From positions 14,644,501 to 14,708,500 of the forward strand of contig CM072862.1 in NCBI GenBank assembly GCA_036937835.1: a stretch of 64,000 nt of DNA, given 5' to 3'. This DNA comes from Pampus argenteus. Lineage: Eukaryota > Chordata > Actinopteri > Scombriformes > Stromateidae. The position numbers were made by a program, and so were the translations under genes. This document shows, piece by piece, positions 37,626-50,400 of the stretch. Positions within the stretch are counted from its first letter, which is position 1; the number at the start of each line of letters is the position of its first letter. The notes under the pieces are model-generated. The model was given only the letters and a program-made list of their open reading frames with translations, did not search any database and had not been told where the DNA came from.

Positions 37626-38110
37626 TCACATCTCATGAATGCTAAAGTCACAATTTAAAAATGCACCACAAATAAGATTTAAACAATATAAAACATTGAT
37701 TAAAAATACCAAAAGAATGTAAAAAGTCAAGTTGTACACTTCTTGTGACTGAATGTTCAGAATTTGGATAGCTTCTGGAAACAAACTGATCAAATCGATC
37801 AATTTTGATCCAAAGTTGTTTAAATCTTCTCCCTGAAGGAGTTTCTTTCTTGAGTTTTCTCCTCCAAATTTCAGACCCCTTTTGGCAGAGGAGAGTTTCA
37901 TAGATTGATAAGGGGGAATAGAGCAGGGAATAACCGTGATTTTGGAAGTGGTCTTAACTTCATTCTTTTCTGTAGAAGACAGGTTACCGAACCAAACTTT
38001 AATGGGAAGAGTTAGCAGACTTGTCACAGTTGATCCATAAAATTGCACCACAACTTTCCTAGATGCTCCAAAATTTTGTGGGCTTTCTCTGTGATTTTGT
38101 GAATACTGAT
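37626..38110 (-). mobile_element. Degenerate LINE ORF2 C-terminal fragment
   Basis: The minus strand reads FGASRKVVVQFYGSTVTSLL then KVWFGNLSSTEKNEVKTTSK, and later PPYQS. This follows the post-RT tail of fish non-LTR elements ('FYxSxxxSLLTFxxxxWFGNLSxxxKNxLxxxxKxxxKI'). It is open for 141 codons but lacks the reverse transcriptase and the conserved RR/LPSGRR-like end, so it is a dead fragment. Confidence 0.65.
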
Positions 38111-39730
38111 AGTGAGCATAAAGAGGCCGTGGTAGGTGATCAATGCAGTGGATTAGTGCAGTTGATATTTCTTGACCATATGTCTTGAAAAATAGGACCG
38201 AAATGGCTTTTTAAGGCACAGTCAGTTTGTTTCATAGCGCTTGATACATTACATGTCTGTGAGAGTAAATGTCTTATTCATTTTCTACTATTAAGTTTCC
38301 TTTTTATCATTTTCTTTCAGATATACAGTATGTAGCATTTTAAGCACTCAACTGTGAACCATGAATCTCTCATCTTGTTCTGCTCAGCCATTTGTAAGAC
38401 ATGACCTTATAATAACAAATTGGGGGCCAATAAAGTAGCCTATTAGAAAATTGACAAAATGCAAAGACTCAAAAGTGCACAACTGTGTAGTTTTATTAGA
38501 GAATGAATTACACACATTATTGTCTTTATATGTCTGTTCCCAATATGTCAAATCATGCAGTGGGCTCATTCGAGTCAGTCTGGATGCATAGAGCAGTATG
38601 CTGAGAATGTATTGATTTCATTTTGTCATTTTATTAGCATCAGAATAGCTTGTTAAACCTTAAATGCCCAAGAAAACAATGGTAGAGCACCATTAGGATC
38701 TGAACATCTGAACTGTACATTATTTGTAGTTTTTCTGGTTGCCAGTGGTAACAGCAATGTACCTAACTGGTTTACTGTTGGTGGATAGTTACTGTTGGGC
38801 TTTACTTAGAAAATTTATATAAAATGTGAGATCCTAAAAAATTAAATCACAACCACAAATAACAACTTTTGAAAAAAAATCCTAAATTGATATTGTATGA
38901 GCAATTATAGCCCATCATCAAATACCCTATTAATCTCAAGAATACTGTGTTTGCTTGTGTACCAGATTAACGTCTCAACATCGCATATCCTACAATAATC
39001 AAACATCAATTCAAGATATATGATATACAAAATGACTTGGCTCTAGCATGTGGAAAAGCTTCTTAGAAGATTTGTTGCTTGAACCAACTGCAACCTGGCA
39101 CCAACGGGGTAACAGTGTACCAACACGCCCAGGGGTAGATGTCTACCTCACTGCAGCAAGGTGCGAAGGTAAACCACTGGACTGGGTTGCACAAACCGTT
39201 TGTAAATCCATCACTAGGTTTATGCAAGTAAGTGTAAATATTTAGTAACAAATAATCTCTACATATTAGCTGGTTTGTATGGTTTTAATTAAGTGATTTG
39301 CACATTTCCACTTATGTTTAACTAAGATAACAGCTGGTGCAACTGGCTAGAAGGTCAGCAAAACAACATTTTTATCAGCCGTTAATTTTCTCTTTGACTA
39401 AACGTTAAGGTTCAGCTGGAAAAGCGAAAACAAACATGTTTTAAAATTTAATTATTTTTTGGTTTAGTGGAAAATCTGCAAACTGTCCTTTATGTCCTTT
39501 CTCTCCTGTCCTCTGTTCTTCTCCTCCTCCAGACATGGAGTGGGTGGCTGTGGCTCTTTACGGTCCATTTCCTGGTGAGGAGGCTCTTGAGTGCAGCTCG
39601 AGCCATTCTTTCCCTACACAAGGCTGTGTTCTCATTAACTCTTATCAAAGTTCATCTTGCATCCAAATGCTGTGGGCTGCTCAATACTGACTGCACTGAA
39701 AAGAGAAAATGAAAAAGGCAAAACAATCAG

Positions 39731-39731
39731 T

Positions 39732-39765
<34 letters not shown>

Positions 39766-39766
39766 C
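39731..39766 (+). repeat. (GA)n microsatellite
   Basis: About 17 GA units with one GC interruption. Confidence 0.9.
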
Positions 39767-42145
39767 ATCATATAGATAAAGGACGGAGAAAACAATGGTC
39801 TAATGGTGATTGAGAATGAGAAAAATAATCAGTTCTTTGACCAGACTGAATGCTGGTTTGATGTAAAATTAAATTGTGATTTTTGTTCTTTTCTCAAACT
39901 GTGATAAGTATGTTTTATGTTTTTTTTTTGTGTTTGTTTTATGACGCAATGCTTGTATTTGTCCATTTGAATTTAGAGAGCCAGAAAAGATGAGAGGAAT
40001 GAATGGCTTGGACAAATAATTAAATAATCATAGTCATAATTTAATCTTACTTGCACAATAGAAGCTTTTTGAATGCCCTCATGATTTTTTGCTTTCACTC
40101 CACCATCACAAGAAAAATGTCTGTGCCAACACTTACAAGTGACTATAAGTAATAAAATAATTTAAAAACACTGTCCCAGTTCCAATAAACAAGCAAGTAC
40201 TTGATGCAATCCTCACTTGATTTGTTCAGATGATAAGAAATCACCCTGTAATTCTGTCTGTAAGTATCATCTATCTCTCCTCATAAACATACGTAGTTAC
40301 TCCTCCTCCTGTATCATCAGATCCTACAGTGCAGCTGGATTTCCTTATTGAGATGTAAAGAGCCATAATTGGAGACTGATTGCAGCCTTCAATGACTATC
40401 ATACAATGTTTAAACACACAAGAGCCCTATTTAGAATAAGGGAAAAAAAAGTCTGATGAGGGCTTTCATCTAAATCCGCTCTGTGTAATATTATCTGATG
40501 GATTTTGTACTCAATGACTGCTACCTCTGAATGCATTCATGCCCAGAACCAGCCAATGTGCTGTTAACTTGTGTCTAGCTGCTCCATATCCATCCATATC
40601 CATGTATGTACCGAGGCAATGATGTGATCTGAGACTGGGTGACATGATGTAAATAAGTAATTTCCTAATTGTGGGCAGCTTTTAGATGGAGAAAGTGTGC
40701 ATGAAGCAGCAGTTGAAACAAAGAGAGAAAATGGTGGGAAGGTGGCTGCAGAATAAATGAGGCATTCAGGAGGAGTGTTTTGTCTGCAGAGGATTTATGA
40801 GTAATCATCAGTGCCGTGGTGGGTGATTATTAGTGGCGAGGCTTAAAACAAACCTATCTGGCCCAATAGGCTTCTTCCCAGCTCAAGACTCACACAGAGT
40901 CTCACAGCACACATCCACTCACAGTTCAGTAACATGACCAGTGTTGAGACCGTTCACCCTCCATCATGACTGCCTCAGTTACCAGATGAACATCTAAAGG
41001 AGACTGTCTGATACCATAAACACCACAAAAGAATTTAACCATGATGGATGATGTTGGAGAGTCTCCACTTTTTTCATATACTCACACGTACAATCCCCCA
41101 ACTCCAATATGAAGGCATTTTCAAATCGATAACTCGTGTTACTAAGTCTGTGTACATACTGGGCCAAACAAACCTCTTGAGTTATTTAGTACACACTGCT
41201 TGTAGCTCTGAGAGAATTAGGTCTGTAAGAGAAAGATAGTTTAAGGAATTAGATGTTCTTTGTAACTAATGGGTATGTGTAAATGTGTGTGTGTGTGTCT
41301 GGGTTTTGCTTAATGTGTGTGTTTAGAGACAGCCTTAGGTCTTTGGGATGGCACTGTTCTGCTGCTCCCACTTTAATTGGCTGCTGGCCCCTCAGCTTTG
41401 CCTGAATGGAGAGTCATTTAGAGACCTTTCACTCTTATAGAGGATTGTCGGTTGCCGCTGCAGGAGAAATTGCATTCCTGTTTCCATACAATGGCTGGTC
41501 TGAGTTGGACGGGGCAAGAGTATCACTGTCATTATCATGACAATGGAAGCTAATTCCACTGCCACTAGCGCCATTCTGAAACCCTCTGCAGCACCAGCTT
41601 ATCAGGGGGTACCATGAGAGCAGCAGGAAGCTATGCGAGTGCTGCGTCTGAGGCGAAGATTCACACATACAGTATACACTCAGTCAGACAAACACATTCA
41701 GCATTCATACTCTGTTTAAAGCGACTGTCATAGACATGAACTAACATCAGCAAAAAAGTTTATTAGACAGCACAGCTCTCTTAGTGCACACACTGTGTGA
41801 CAAATATAAGTGTATATTATGTTATCTTTTTCTCAACATAGACATGATTAACCATGTCAGTCAAACATTGTTTGAAACCACAGAATTGCTTTAAATAAAT
41901 TTGCTTTAAAATAGTCTCCAGATACTGGAGAGACTGTTTCAGAAAAAAATCAATAGAATACATTTAGGTTATTTTAATTTGATGCAGAATCTCAGGCTTA
42001 AATATTTTAAATATGTTTTTAGTGTACCGTACTATGAACATTAGATAGTTTCAATGTATAGTTGCAACAATATGATATAATATACATGATAGCTTCTTCT
42101 TTCAGTAAAACAGAGGTGACAATTCTCTAAATCTGTCAGTTGATA

Positions 42146-42177
<32 letters not shown>

Positions 42178-42926
42178 GTTTTATTGTGAATTTTAGCCTA
42201 TTGTTTATCTGTGTAGTCTGCAACTTTACTGTTTTGAAGAAAAGAGAGAGAAAAAAGCTCTAAAAACCCATTGTACACCAACACAGTTAGCAACAGGTAG
42301 AAAACTGGAATTCAAGTGAATGAAATATCATTTATCATCATGTAAGTAAACGAGAGAAATGTAATAAAAAAGATTACTGTCATCTAATTAAACCAAACTA
42401 TAGAGCCTACTAGAGCTCATAGAACTACATTGTGTAATCTTTATTGAGCTAAATCTAAACTGCATGATTTTAAAAGCCAACAAATAAACAAATCTGATCA
42501 GCATATTTTCTTTTGTCCATTCATAGTACGAGGCTGAGTCCGAGGTGAGTATCAGGCAGTGACTGCGCATGAACCAGATATGGTAGTTGTCAAAAACATG
42601 CTTGAGAAAGGTTTCCCTTTAGGCACATAGGTAGGAGGTAATGAATACTTAGCTTGTAGAGGGACAATATAAAAACAGTTAAACAAAAAAAAAACTCAAC
42701 AGTACTCAAAGACAATTGTATGTTGTTTTGCTCCTAATGCTTCCAGCTGTTTAAAGCCTGTGACCTCATCCCTGTTTTGTTCATGTTTTGTTTGTATTAC
42801 TGCAGCTCTGCAGGTTGGTCAGACCTCATTATCTGCAGCTTTTATTCCTAACTTCCCACTGAGTGTATCATCATCTACCATCCTGCAGGATCTTCCACTG
42901 TTCACAGAGAGGGCAGCATGGTGCAC

Positions 42927-42928
42927 GC

Positions 42929-43020
<92 letters not shown>
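42927..43020 (+). repeat. (AC)n microsatellite, longest dinucleotide tract of the window
   Basis: About 47 AC units, the first few interrupted by G. Confidence 0.97.
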
Positions 43021-43022
<2 letters not shown>

Positions 43023-45277
43023 TACTTTGCTTTTTCATGCTTAACACTGCTTTTGATATTTGTTTTTTCTCTCTTTCTCTTCCTCCTCTGCTCTGCACTA
43101 ATCTAATAGTATGACAGATGGCACAGGTGACATAACAACTCATATCTTCAAGAAACAATTCACACACTCCCAACTAAATCTCATCTCCTGTCATGATTGT
43201 TCTTATCTGTCATCTAATCTTCAAAAATACATTCTCTGCTTCTGTTTCTATAATTTAGGTTTTATATGAATTATTTAGGGTCACAAGTAATCTGAGTAAC
43301 TGTGTCAAATAAAAAATAAATGATACATAATGATTGCATATATGTGTTAACTATGCAAAACTTTTACTTTAGCCAAATAAAGCTGTGCATCAAAATCTGG
43401 ACTTGCATTATTGGGTTCTTTTATTTATTTCTGTTTTCTGTTGTCTCCCCACTGGTTTCTGAGAAATGATGCGGTATCGAAGCAGCCTGCCATCATAACA
43501 GATATTCAGAAGCCTTCTCTTACCCCACTCTTCACTCCAAGCAGCATTTAGAGAACTGAAACATCTCTAATAATAGCAGACCAAATTGATTTCAAGGTAA
43601 CAGGAGGGAGGAGGATGGCAGAGATACAAGAGAAACAAGCATGGATGTATGGCAGAGAAGGGCAGCTTTTTCAGGTAAATTCAAGCTGCTCGCTCACAGG
43701 ATGTGTGCAAAACAAGCAAAAAAAAAAAAAGCTCTCTCTACTTCTTCACACCGTGAATGAAACCATTTACTCCAACCATTTAATGATAAAACATTTACAT
43801 TAAACATTCAAACATCAAATACAGCATATACAGCAAATCTAAACTATAAATTCATTTACAAATAATTATAACATAAGAATGTAGGAGCATTAATGATCAT
43901 TAACTAAAGGTATTTTAAATGACATGTACATGTGCAGCACACAAAGTTTCTCCCCTTTGAAATATCCAGGCCTGTCACCTGCTAGCTCCCCAGCGGGCAA
44001 TGTGCTCTGCAGCTGTGAAATACACACAGATGCACAGGTGCATAAATATATGTCATATTAAACATGTTGAATATAAAAACAAAGACGTGGTTTTTTTTCA
44101 TAAACCTCAAATAATCCTTCGGTTTTATTCAAACATGACTGTGAAGATGTAAAGACATGACACACACACACACACATGCACAGACAGTACTCATAGTTTA
44201 GTGCCTGCCTGTGTTTGAAATCCCCTTATCACTTTATTACCAATTAATACAACACAGCAATGAAGGCTGAAAATTGCTCGGATGGGGCGGAAGGCTCTGT
44301 ATACATTAAATCAGCTGAACATATGCATTTCAACTCTGTTGCTTTATGTAACAATATTCACCATAAATGTAGTTGTATTACTGACCTCTATACAAGCTTG
44401 AGATGATCTGGTCCTCAAGACCTCATTTAATTATGATTATGAGTCCTGTTTTACACAAACTATGAAGATTGAGAGGTCTTCAAAAAGCAGACTGTCCAAA
44501 TGTTGTCCTAGCAACACTCACCCCAATCAGAGCAGGTCACTCCTTCAGCTAATATTGATCAATACGAGATTACACACCAGCCACTTGCAGAGACACACTT
44601 AACCAGGCAAAACTAAACATCTGCCAACATCTCATTCCTTACGATCAATGTATGTGTGTGTCTGAACACTGTGGGCCTTTGTGGAGCTGACGTATATCGA
44701 TCGCTCAGAGTGCCATTGATTTAGACAGAGTGCCATGTTTAAATGTGTATACAGGATCACAGAGATTTCAATGTTGTATGCACGTCATTAATGGATACAG
44801 TGGATTAACATTTAAACTCCATCCTGTGGTGGTTATTAGTGACAAGGGTGTAAAAAATGTTAATTGTCTGTACACAGAGTAGCTTGAATATAGCGGTAAT
44901 TCAAACAATCAGACAATAATGTTAAAAAAAACATAAAACAATTATTCTACCAGCCAAACAAATACAAACTATTATAAGTAATATTTTTTATTTTAACGTA
45001 AAATCAAATCACTCTGTGTAAAGTGAAAAAAAATTGGTTGTAGTGCTGAATGTTTGTGTCTTCTTGTTTTCATCAGAAATGTGAGCAGACTTTTCTAGTA
45101 AAGACATTTTCTCTGGGGTTGGTGGATTAAACCAGAGCACGCTTAGTGAATATTAGATTTCCTTCCTCCACTGAGATGCTGCTCATGTTGCTCTGAGTCT
45201 GCTGGCTGTGTAATCAGGCAATTGTTTTGCTAATAGGTTAGCCATAAAATCCTGACAAGTCACTGATATATAAAGGC

Positions 45278-45283
45278 TTTATT
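45278..45283 (-). promoter_or_regulatory. clec18: Candidate clec18 poly(A) signal
   Basis: AATAAA on the minus strand, about 225 nt after the TAA. Confidence 0.45.
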
Positions 45284-45506
45284 TCTGTGAGTTTGTTAAG
45301 GAGTCTTTCTGCCCAATTGTGGTTGTACAAGCTTTCAAGGTACAAGAGCTTATCTAACTATAGAGTATAATTGTCTGACCCTTTCTCATTGTCCTTTTTG
45401 TTGAGGCAGCAGTTGTGTGGAGATTTCCTCATCCTCAGAACATGGGGGTCAGCTACTTTTGTCTTATGACAAATCTACCAAGAGGTCAGCCATACAAAAG
45501 ACAACT

Positions 45507-45645
45507 TTACCTTTGTTCACCAACACTTTCATTAAAGAAAGAAGAAGCCTTACCGTGCTGGCAAATGTATCGATTCTGTGTTTTGCAGCGCTGGTCATTC
45601 CAGTTAAAGAAGCTTGATGCCTGCAGCTCTACGCAGTTTCCAAAG
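45507..45645 (-). CDS. clec18: clec18 exon 11: lectin C-terminus, stop by read-through
   Basis: Acceptor CTCTTTAG. FGNCVELQASSFFNWNDQRC then KTQNRYICQH, followed without splicing by 15 residues (GKASSFFNESVGEQR) and TAA at 45509-45507, giving 446 aa in total. A good donor (CACG/GTAAGG) lies at 45,554, so a further small last exon is the alternative; I found no convincing acceptor before the poly(A) signal at 45,283. Confidence 0.75.
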
Positions 45646-47404
45646 CTAAAGAGAGAACGAGGAGTCAGTGTTTTTTTTTAACTCCTGTGAATTGTTGTGT
45701 AACAGTAACATGACCAGGACATGAGGACACAATAAATTTACGGTAATAGTGATTCACAAAGACAACAAACACACAAAGACAACAAACACATACTTCCATA
45801 GATAGATAGATAGATAGAAAAGGAAAGAGGACACAGAGAGAAAGAGAGGGACATCTAGTGGTCAGGGTGTGGTTTGCAGGTCAGCCAACATATTGTCTGG
45901 TTACTTTGGTGAGTGACGGGTGTCATTTTAATGGCTGTTTAAAGGCTGGACATTTCAGTAATTTCTTGCAATAACTTGATCTTTAAGCAGCTATATCTGC
46001 AGATTAAAGAAACTTTAGGCTCTCACAGAGAAATTAATATCCAGCCTTTCAGGTGATCTGTTTTTTGTTTTTTCTGTTAGTAAATATGCCTCTTACCCAT
46101 GGTTGTCAGGTTGCCCAAAGGCAAAGCTGCTGAATCTTAAGATCTCGCCTGTGTCCCAGCGAAATGAGTCTTTCAGAGGCTTATATGTCAAACCTGTGGG
46201 AGCAAAAACATTGCTGTAATATCAGTGCAGCATCTTCACTACCTGCACTTGGTGGTACATCTGCTACGACAGCAGTCTGCTACCTAATCCGGTAGTGCTG
46301 TTGGGTGCTAGAACACATTATGATATTTTCACATTTATTTGGATGACCAAAATTAAAACACTGTACCTATCCAAAAATTTCGTGTCTCAAAGTCAGTGTT
46401 GGTGACCTCGTTGCTGGTCTCCAGGTGACTGAGATAAAATGCCAGGATGTCTTGAACCTTCTGATTGTGGATCTGAGCTAGAATACCTCCTTGTTCCTGG
46501 TAGTGTAAACAAATAAAATGCAATACTGAAAGCAGAATGAAAGCCTATACATGATACTTTATATGATGTACGATGGCTGTAAATCTGGTCTAACTCTCGC
46601 AGTGGGAAACACATAACTGCCTCTCACCTGACAGTGACTCTTGGCTCCATAGTAGGTGTCTGCTTGTGGAGACACAGTGAAACACTCTCCATCTATCATA
46701 ACATCACAGCTGTGGAAGGGAAACTGCACTTTCTCTGTTAAGACACAACGCCAACCATCCATCATGGCTCAAGTTCAAAGAACATATTTCAATATATTGT
46801 AATTTTTTAAAACAGAAATATCATTATAACCATTAGAACAGAAGACTAAATTTGTTTTGTCACTGCAAGTATGAAATAAAAAGACCTATAACATAAAGCA
46901 TCACCGTAATTTCCTCTGTTTGTGTGTGCCTTTTTAAGCAAGTCTGTGTTTCAGTGTGCAAATTGCTGAGGTATATGAAAATACAAAGATGCATATATAC
47001 TAAAATCACGCTGCACTCACCTGCACACTCAGCACCACCATAGCCAATATCGCACACACAAGAACATTCTTCTTCTTTGAAATGACCATGTACACACTGT
47101 ACACTGCACCGCACTGGAAAACAGACACTTAGTAGAGTGAAATCTGCCTCTCTAGTTTGAATATCAAAGAAAATATACAGACCAATTTTACTGGGTGTTA
47201 ATACCCCTTTAAACAATGTTGATACACATGATGATGAGTTGTACCTTGGCAGAAGCGTCCAGTAAACCCCGTGTCACACTTGCACTTGCATGTTGAGATG
47301 TTAAGATGACCATGCTGACCGCAGCTCATACGACATGGGTTCCTTGGAATCTCTAATAAAAGCAACCATGCACACAAAAAACATGAATAACATACACACA
47401 AACA

Positions 47405-47454
<50 letters not shown>

Positions 47455-50400
47455 TTCAATTGTGTTGCCAATCATAGCAATATGCAGAAATGCCCTTGAA
47501 GAGCATATTGGATATAATTACAGTACTGGTTGGTCTAAAATTGAAAACTCAAGGTTTATCCTTCAAACGTATGACTATGACATTAAACACTTATTTTAAT
47601 TTAATTTACTATAATTTTAATTTATATTATATATGTTTAATCCCAAAAAAATGCTATAATGAAACCTCCGAGTGCCCCCTCAGAGAGATTTCTGGATGTC
47701 CAGGGAGTGACAGCTCAATTTGCTTCTGCAGCAACTTGTTTTGGCAGTTTGTGTAAAATATTGTCTTACCACACAATCCACCTACATGGTCCCACAGTCT
47801 AAAGCAGCCAGACATAGACGAGGTGCAGAGAGAGCAGTATAGTCCTGTCTTATAGGGCATCACCAGCTGACCATTCACCTCCCAGTTGCCCCTGTGGCAA
47901 TACAAATAAACATTCAACTGTTTGCAATTAAATATGATATTATCTTGTTTTGTTTTTTTTGGGTGGAGGGGGGGGTGTAACTGTTACCCGGGGTAATAAG
48001 CACAGACAAATATCTCCCATAGGTTTCCTTGTCTCAGACACAGCTGGCTGGCACAGCCCACGTGACTTGAAGTGGCCCACACCAGCTACACAACAACAGA
48101 AGCATTAGACACAAACACAAAAACACAAACATTAATCTCAGATAGTTGTCTGTAAAAATAGGACTCCACATATGTACTGTTTGTATCTGGTTGGTGATAC
48201 CTGTGTATAATGTTGACAAGTGGCATTCTCTCGACATTGTCCACTCGAGTAGAGAAAATCTTTTCCCTCCTCAAACCAAACGTCAGTGATGTTAGAAAAT
48301 GAGGTGACACCATACGGAGAGAAATGTGTATTCCAGCCAATGTGACTGAGAGATGAGGAGTGCTGAGGGGAGGGGTCTGTGTGACAGGATGCTGCTCTTT
48401 CCTTCGCAAGTAAGGCCAACTTCTCATTCCACTCCTACAGAAAAAGACAGTAATGCCATTTTATAATATTACCACTCATATTTCACATGTTTAAAAACCT
48501 ATTAAAAGAAAAGTGAATTAAACTTAAGCCTTATATAGCATTACCTCACATGCATACATAGATCTACTGACTGCAACAGAAGGTATCAGTAAGATTGAAG
48601 ATATGCTTCAGAAGATGTTTCCATATTTTTGCTTTAATTGTTTAAATGCTGAAAGATTATTCCCTTACCAGGATCAAACAAATTACTATTCATTGTCTTT
48701 CCATCTGTCATATATTTGTCATATACAGTTCCTTGAGATTTGAAAACTCATGTTTAAAGTTGACAGACGGCCTTGTCACAGCCCGGCCATCTGTAAGCTG
48801 CCCCATGCCTGTCAGAAACACATACTTGCAAACTGATGCCTATGAAGCCAGTATGATGATGTTGAATGTTTGTGAGTATTTTATAATTAAAACAGAACAG
48901 TTAATTTGTAATAGCATTAATAATTACCAACAGGAAACTTTATCAGCATTTAATAGTTAAAACAGCCTTGGGATCTGTTAGACTTAAACAGCAGATACTG
49001 ATTAAGACTGGAAAAAGAACCTCTTTGGCATGAAGGCTATTCCTAAGAGTTCATGAGTGATTTTTCTTTACCCACTTAATCAACAGACAGAGAGACACAT
49101 TGGGCAAACTGCCAGTCCACAGCCAGGCCAACAAACGACGGACATTCATTGTGTGGTGCACTTCACAAAGGGTTGCAGTGGATGATTCAAACATTAAAAA
49201 GGTTTCCATACAAGCTTTCCACAATCACACAGTGGTATGAACTCTCACTGCTCAGAAGGTCATGAAGAGGGTCACAGACTCAAGAAAAAAAACACATGAA
49301 ACAGAAATGAAAATGAATGGATAAGTATTTTTACATTATTAAATCTTTAAAGATTTGGCAGGCAATTTTCTATGTTTGTTTTCTTGTTAACACATCTCGT
49401 GTGCAGAGCCTAACCAAAAATGAACTCATTCTACTTACAAATATCATATGCGTATCCAAAGTCTGATCTATTGTATGTGCTGTAGAGCTCTATCGTTGTC
49501 CAGAGTAGAAGTAGTAAAAAGTCAAGAAGTTGTGATATGTACCACAAAAAGCTAGCAAACCTCTGCAGCTACCGTAACCCTCTCCATGTGCAGTCATGTG
49601 ACTCACTGATGTCTTTCTTAATAGTTTCTGAACAATAAGTAGCGTCTGTCAAACATATTTTTGTGTGTGGTTTGACAGATTTAGTATGACAGATGTTAGC
49701 TTTATATGACACTAATGTGTGTGAGGTGGAGAGAGGCTGAGTGCCCTACAGTTCATAGTTCACTAAGTGCTCTCTGTCATTGACTTTTCACATTCTAAAT
49801 CACATCATGTTATTTTAATGTGTATGTTTGAACTGATCTCAAAAAAGATGTGTTTATATCTTGCTTTGCCTTCTTCATTGCACCATGAACAACTACTCAA
49901 TAATGTTGTCTTGAATTAGGTAAATTAATGAAGCAGCATATTTTGTCCTGAAGCTCTGCAAATCAGCTTTTTCTTGTCCAAACCACATTGAAGTGTTGGA
50001 GCTTTCAGAAGCAGGGAAATGATTAATGAGGAAAAAAATCTCCGAAACAGAGGTCATGATTTACATATCAAAAATTAATATTGAACTATAATTTCTGTCT
50101 ATGTGAGTGATGGTGTAACCTCATAATACTTCTTAGCCTTAAGAGCTGAAGGAAAACTAACAGACAGGGCATTGGGTAAGAAAGAGAGAAGCATCATTTA
50201 TTCCTAAAATATTGGTGTTTTATCTTATTCAGAAAGCAAAGCCTAAAGGGCTATATTATAATCACTTCAACACAATTTCACCACAATGCTTGAGTGAGAA
50301 AAAAAAAGCCTCATTCAGATATTCACAAACACAACCGAAGCCTTGAGCCTTTTAACGTTTATCAGTAAAGCTCTTTAATATGCCTCTTCAGCTTGGTAAA

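Larger units (their letters stand above)
24092..45277. other. 21 kb stretch without a recognised gene
   Basis: The interval between the first visible RALY-like exon and the clec18 3' end. I searched it by eye for RRM-encoding exons (motifs like VFIGNLN, KGYAFVQY, FSKYGKI on the minus strand) and other coding exons and found none. It contains transposon fragments, pentanucleotide arrays, microsatellites and a perfect hairpin, listed separately. It is either a long intron of the RALY-like gene or intergenic DNA. Confidence 0.5.

Noticed and set aside
42760..43173. Frames of poly-HT / poly-CV around 42,920-43,020
   Set aside because: Translation of the (AC)n microsatellite.
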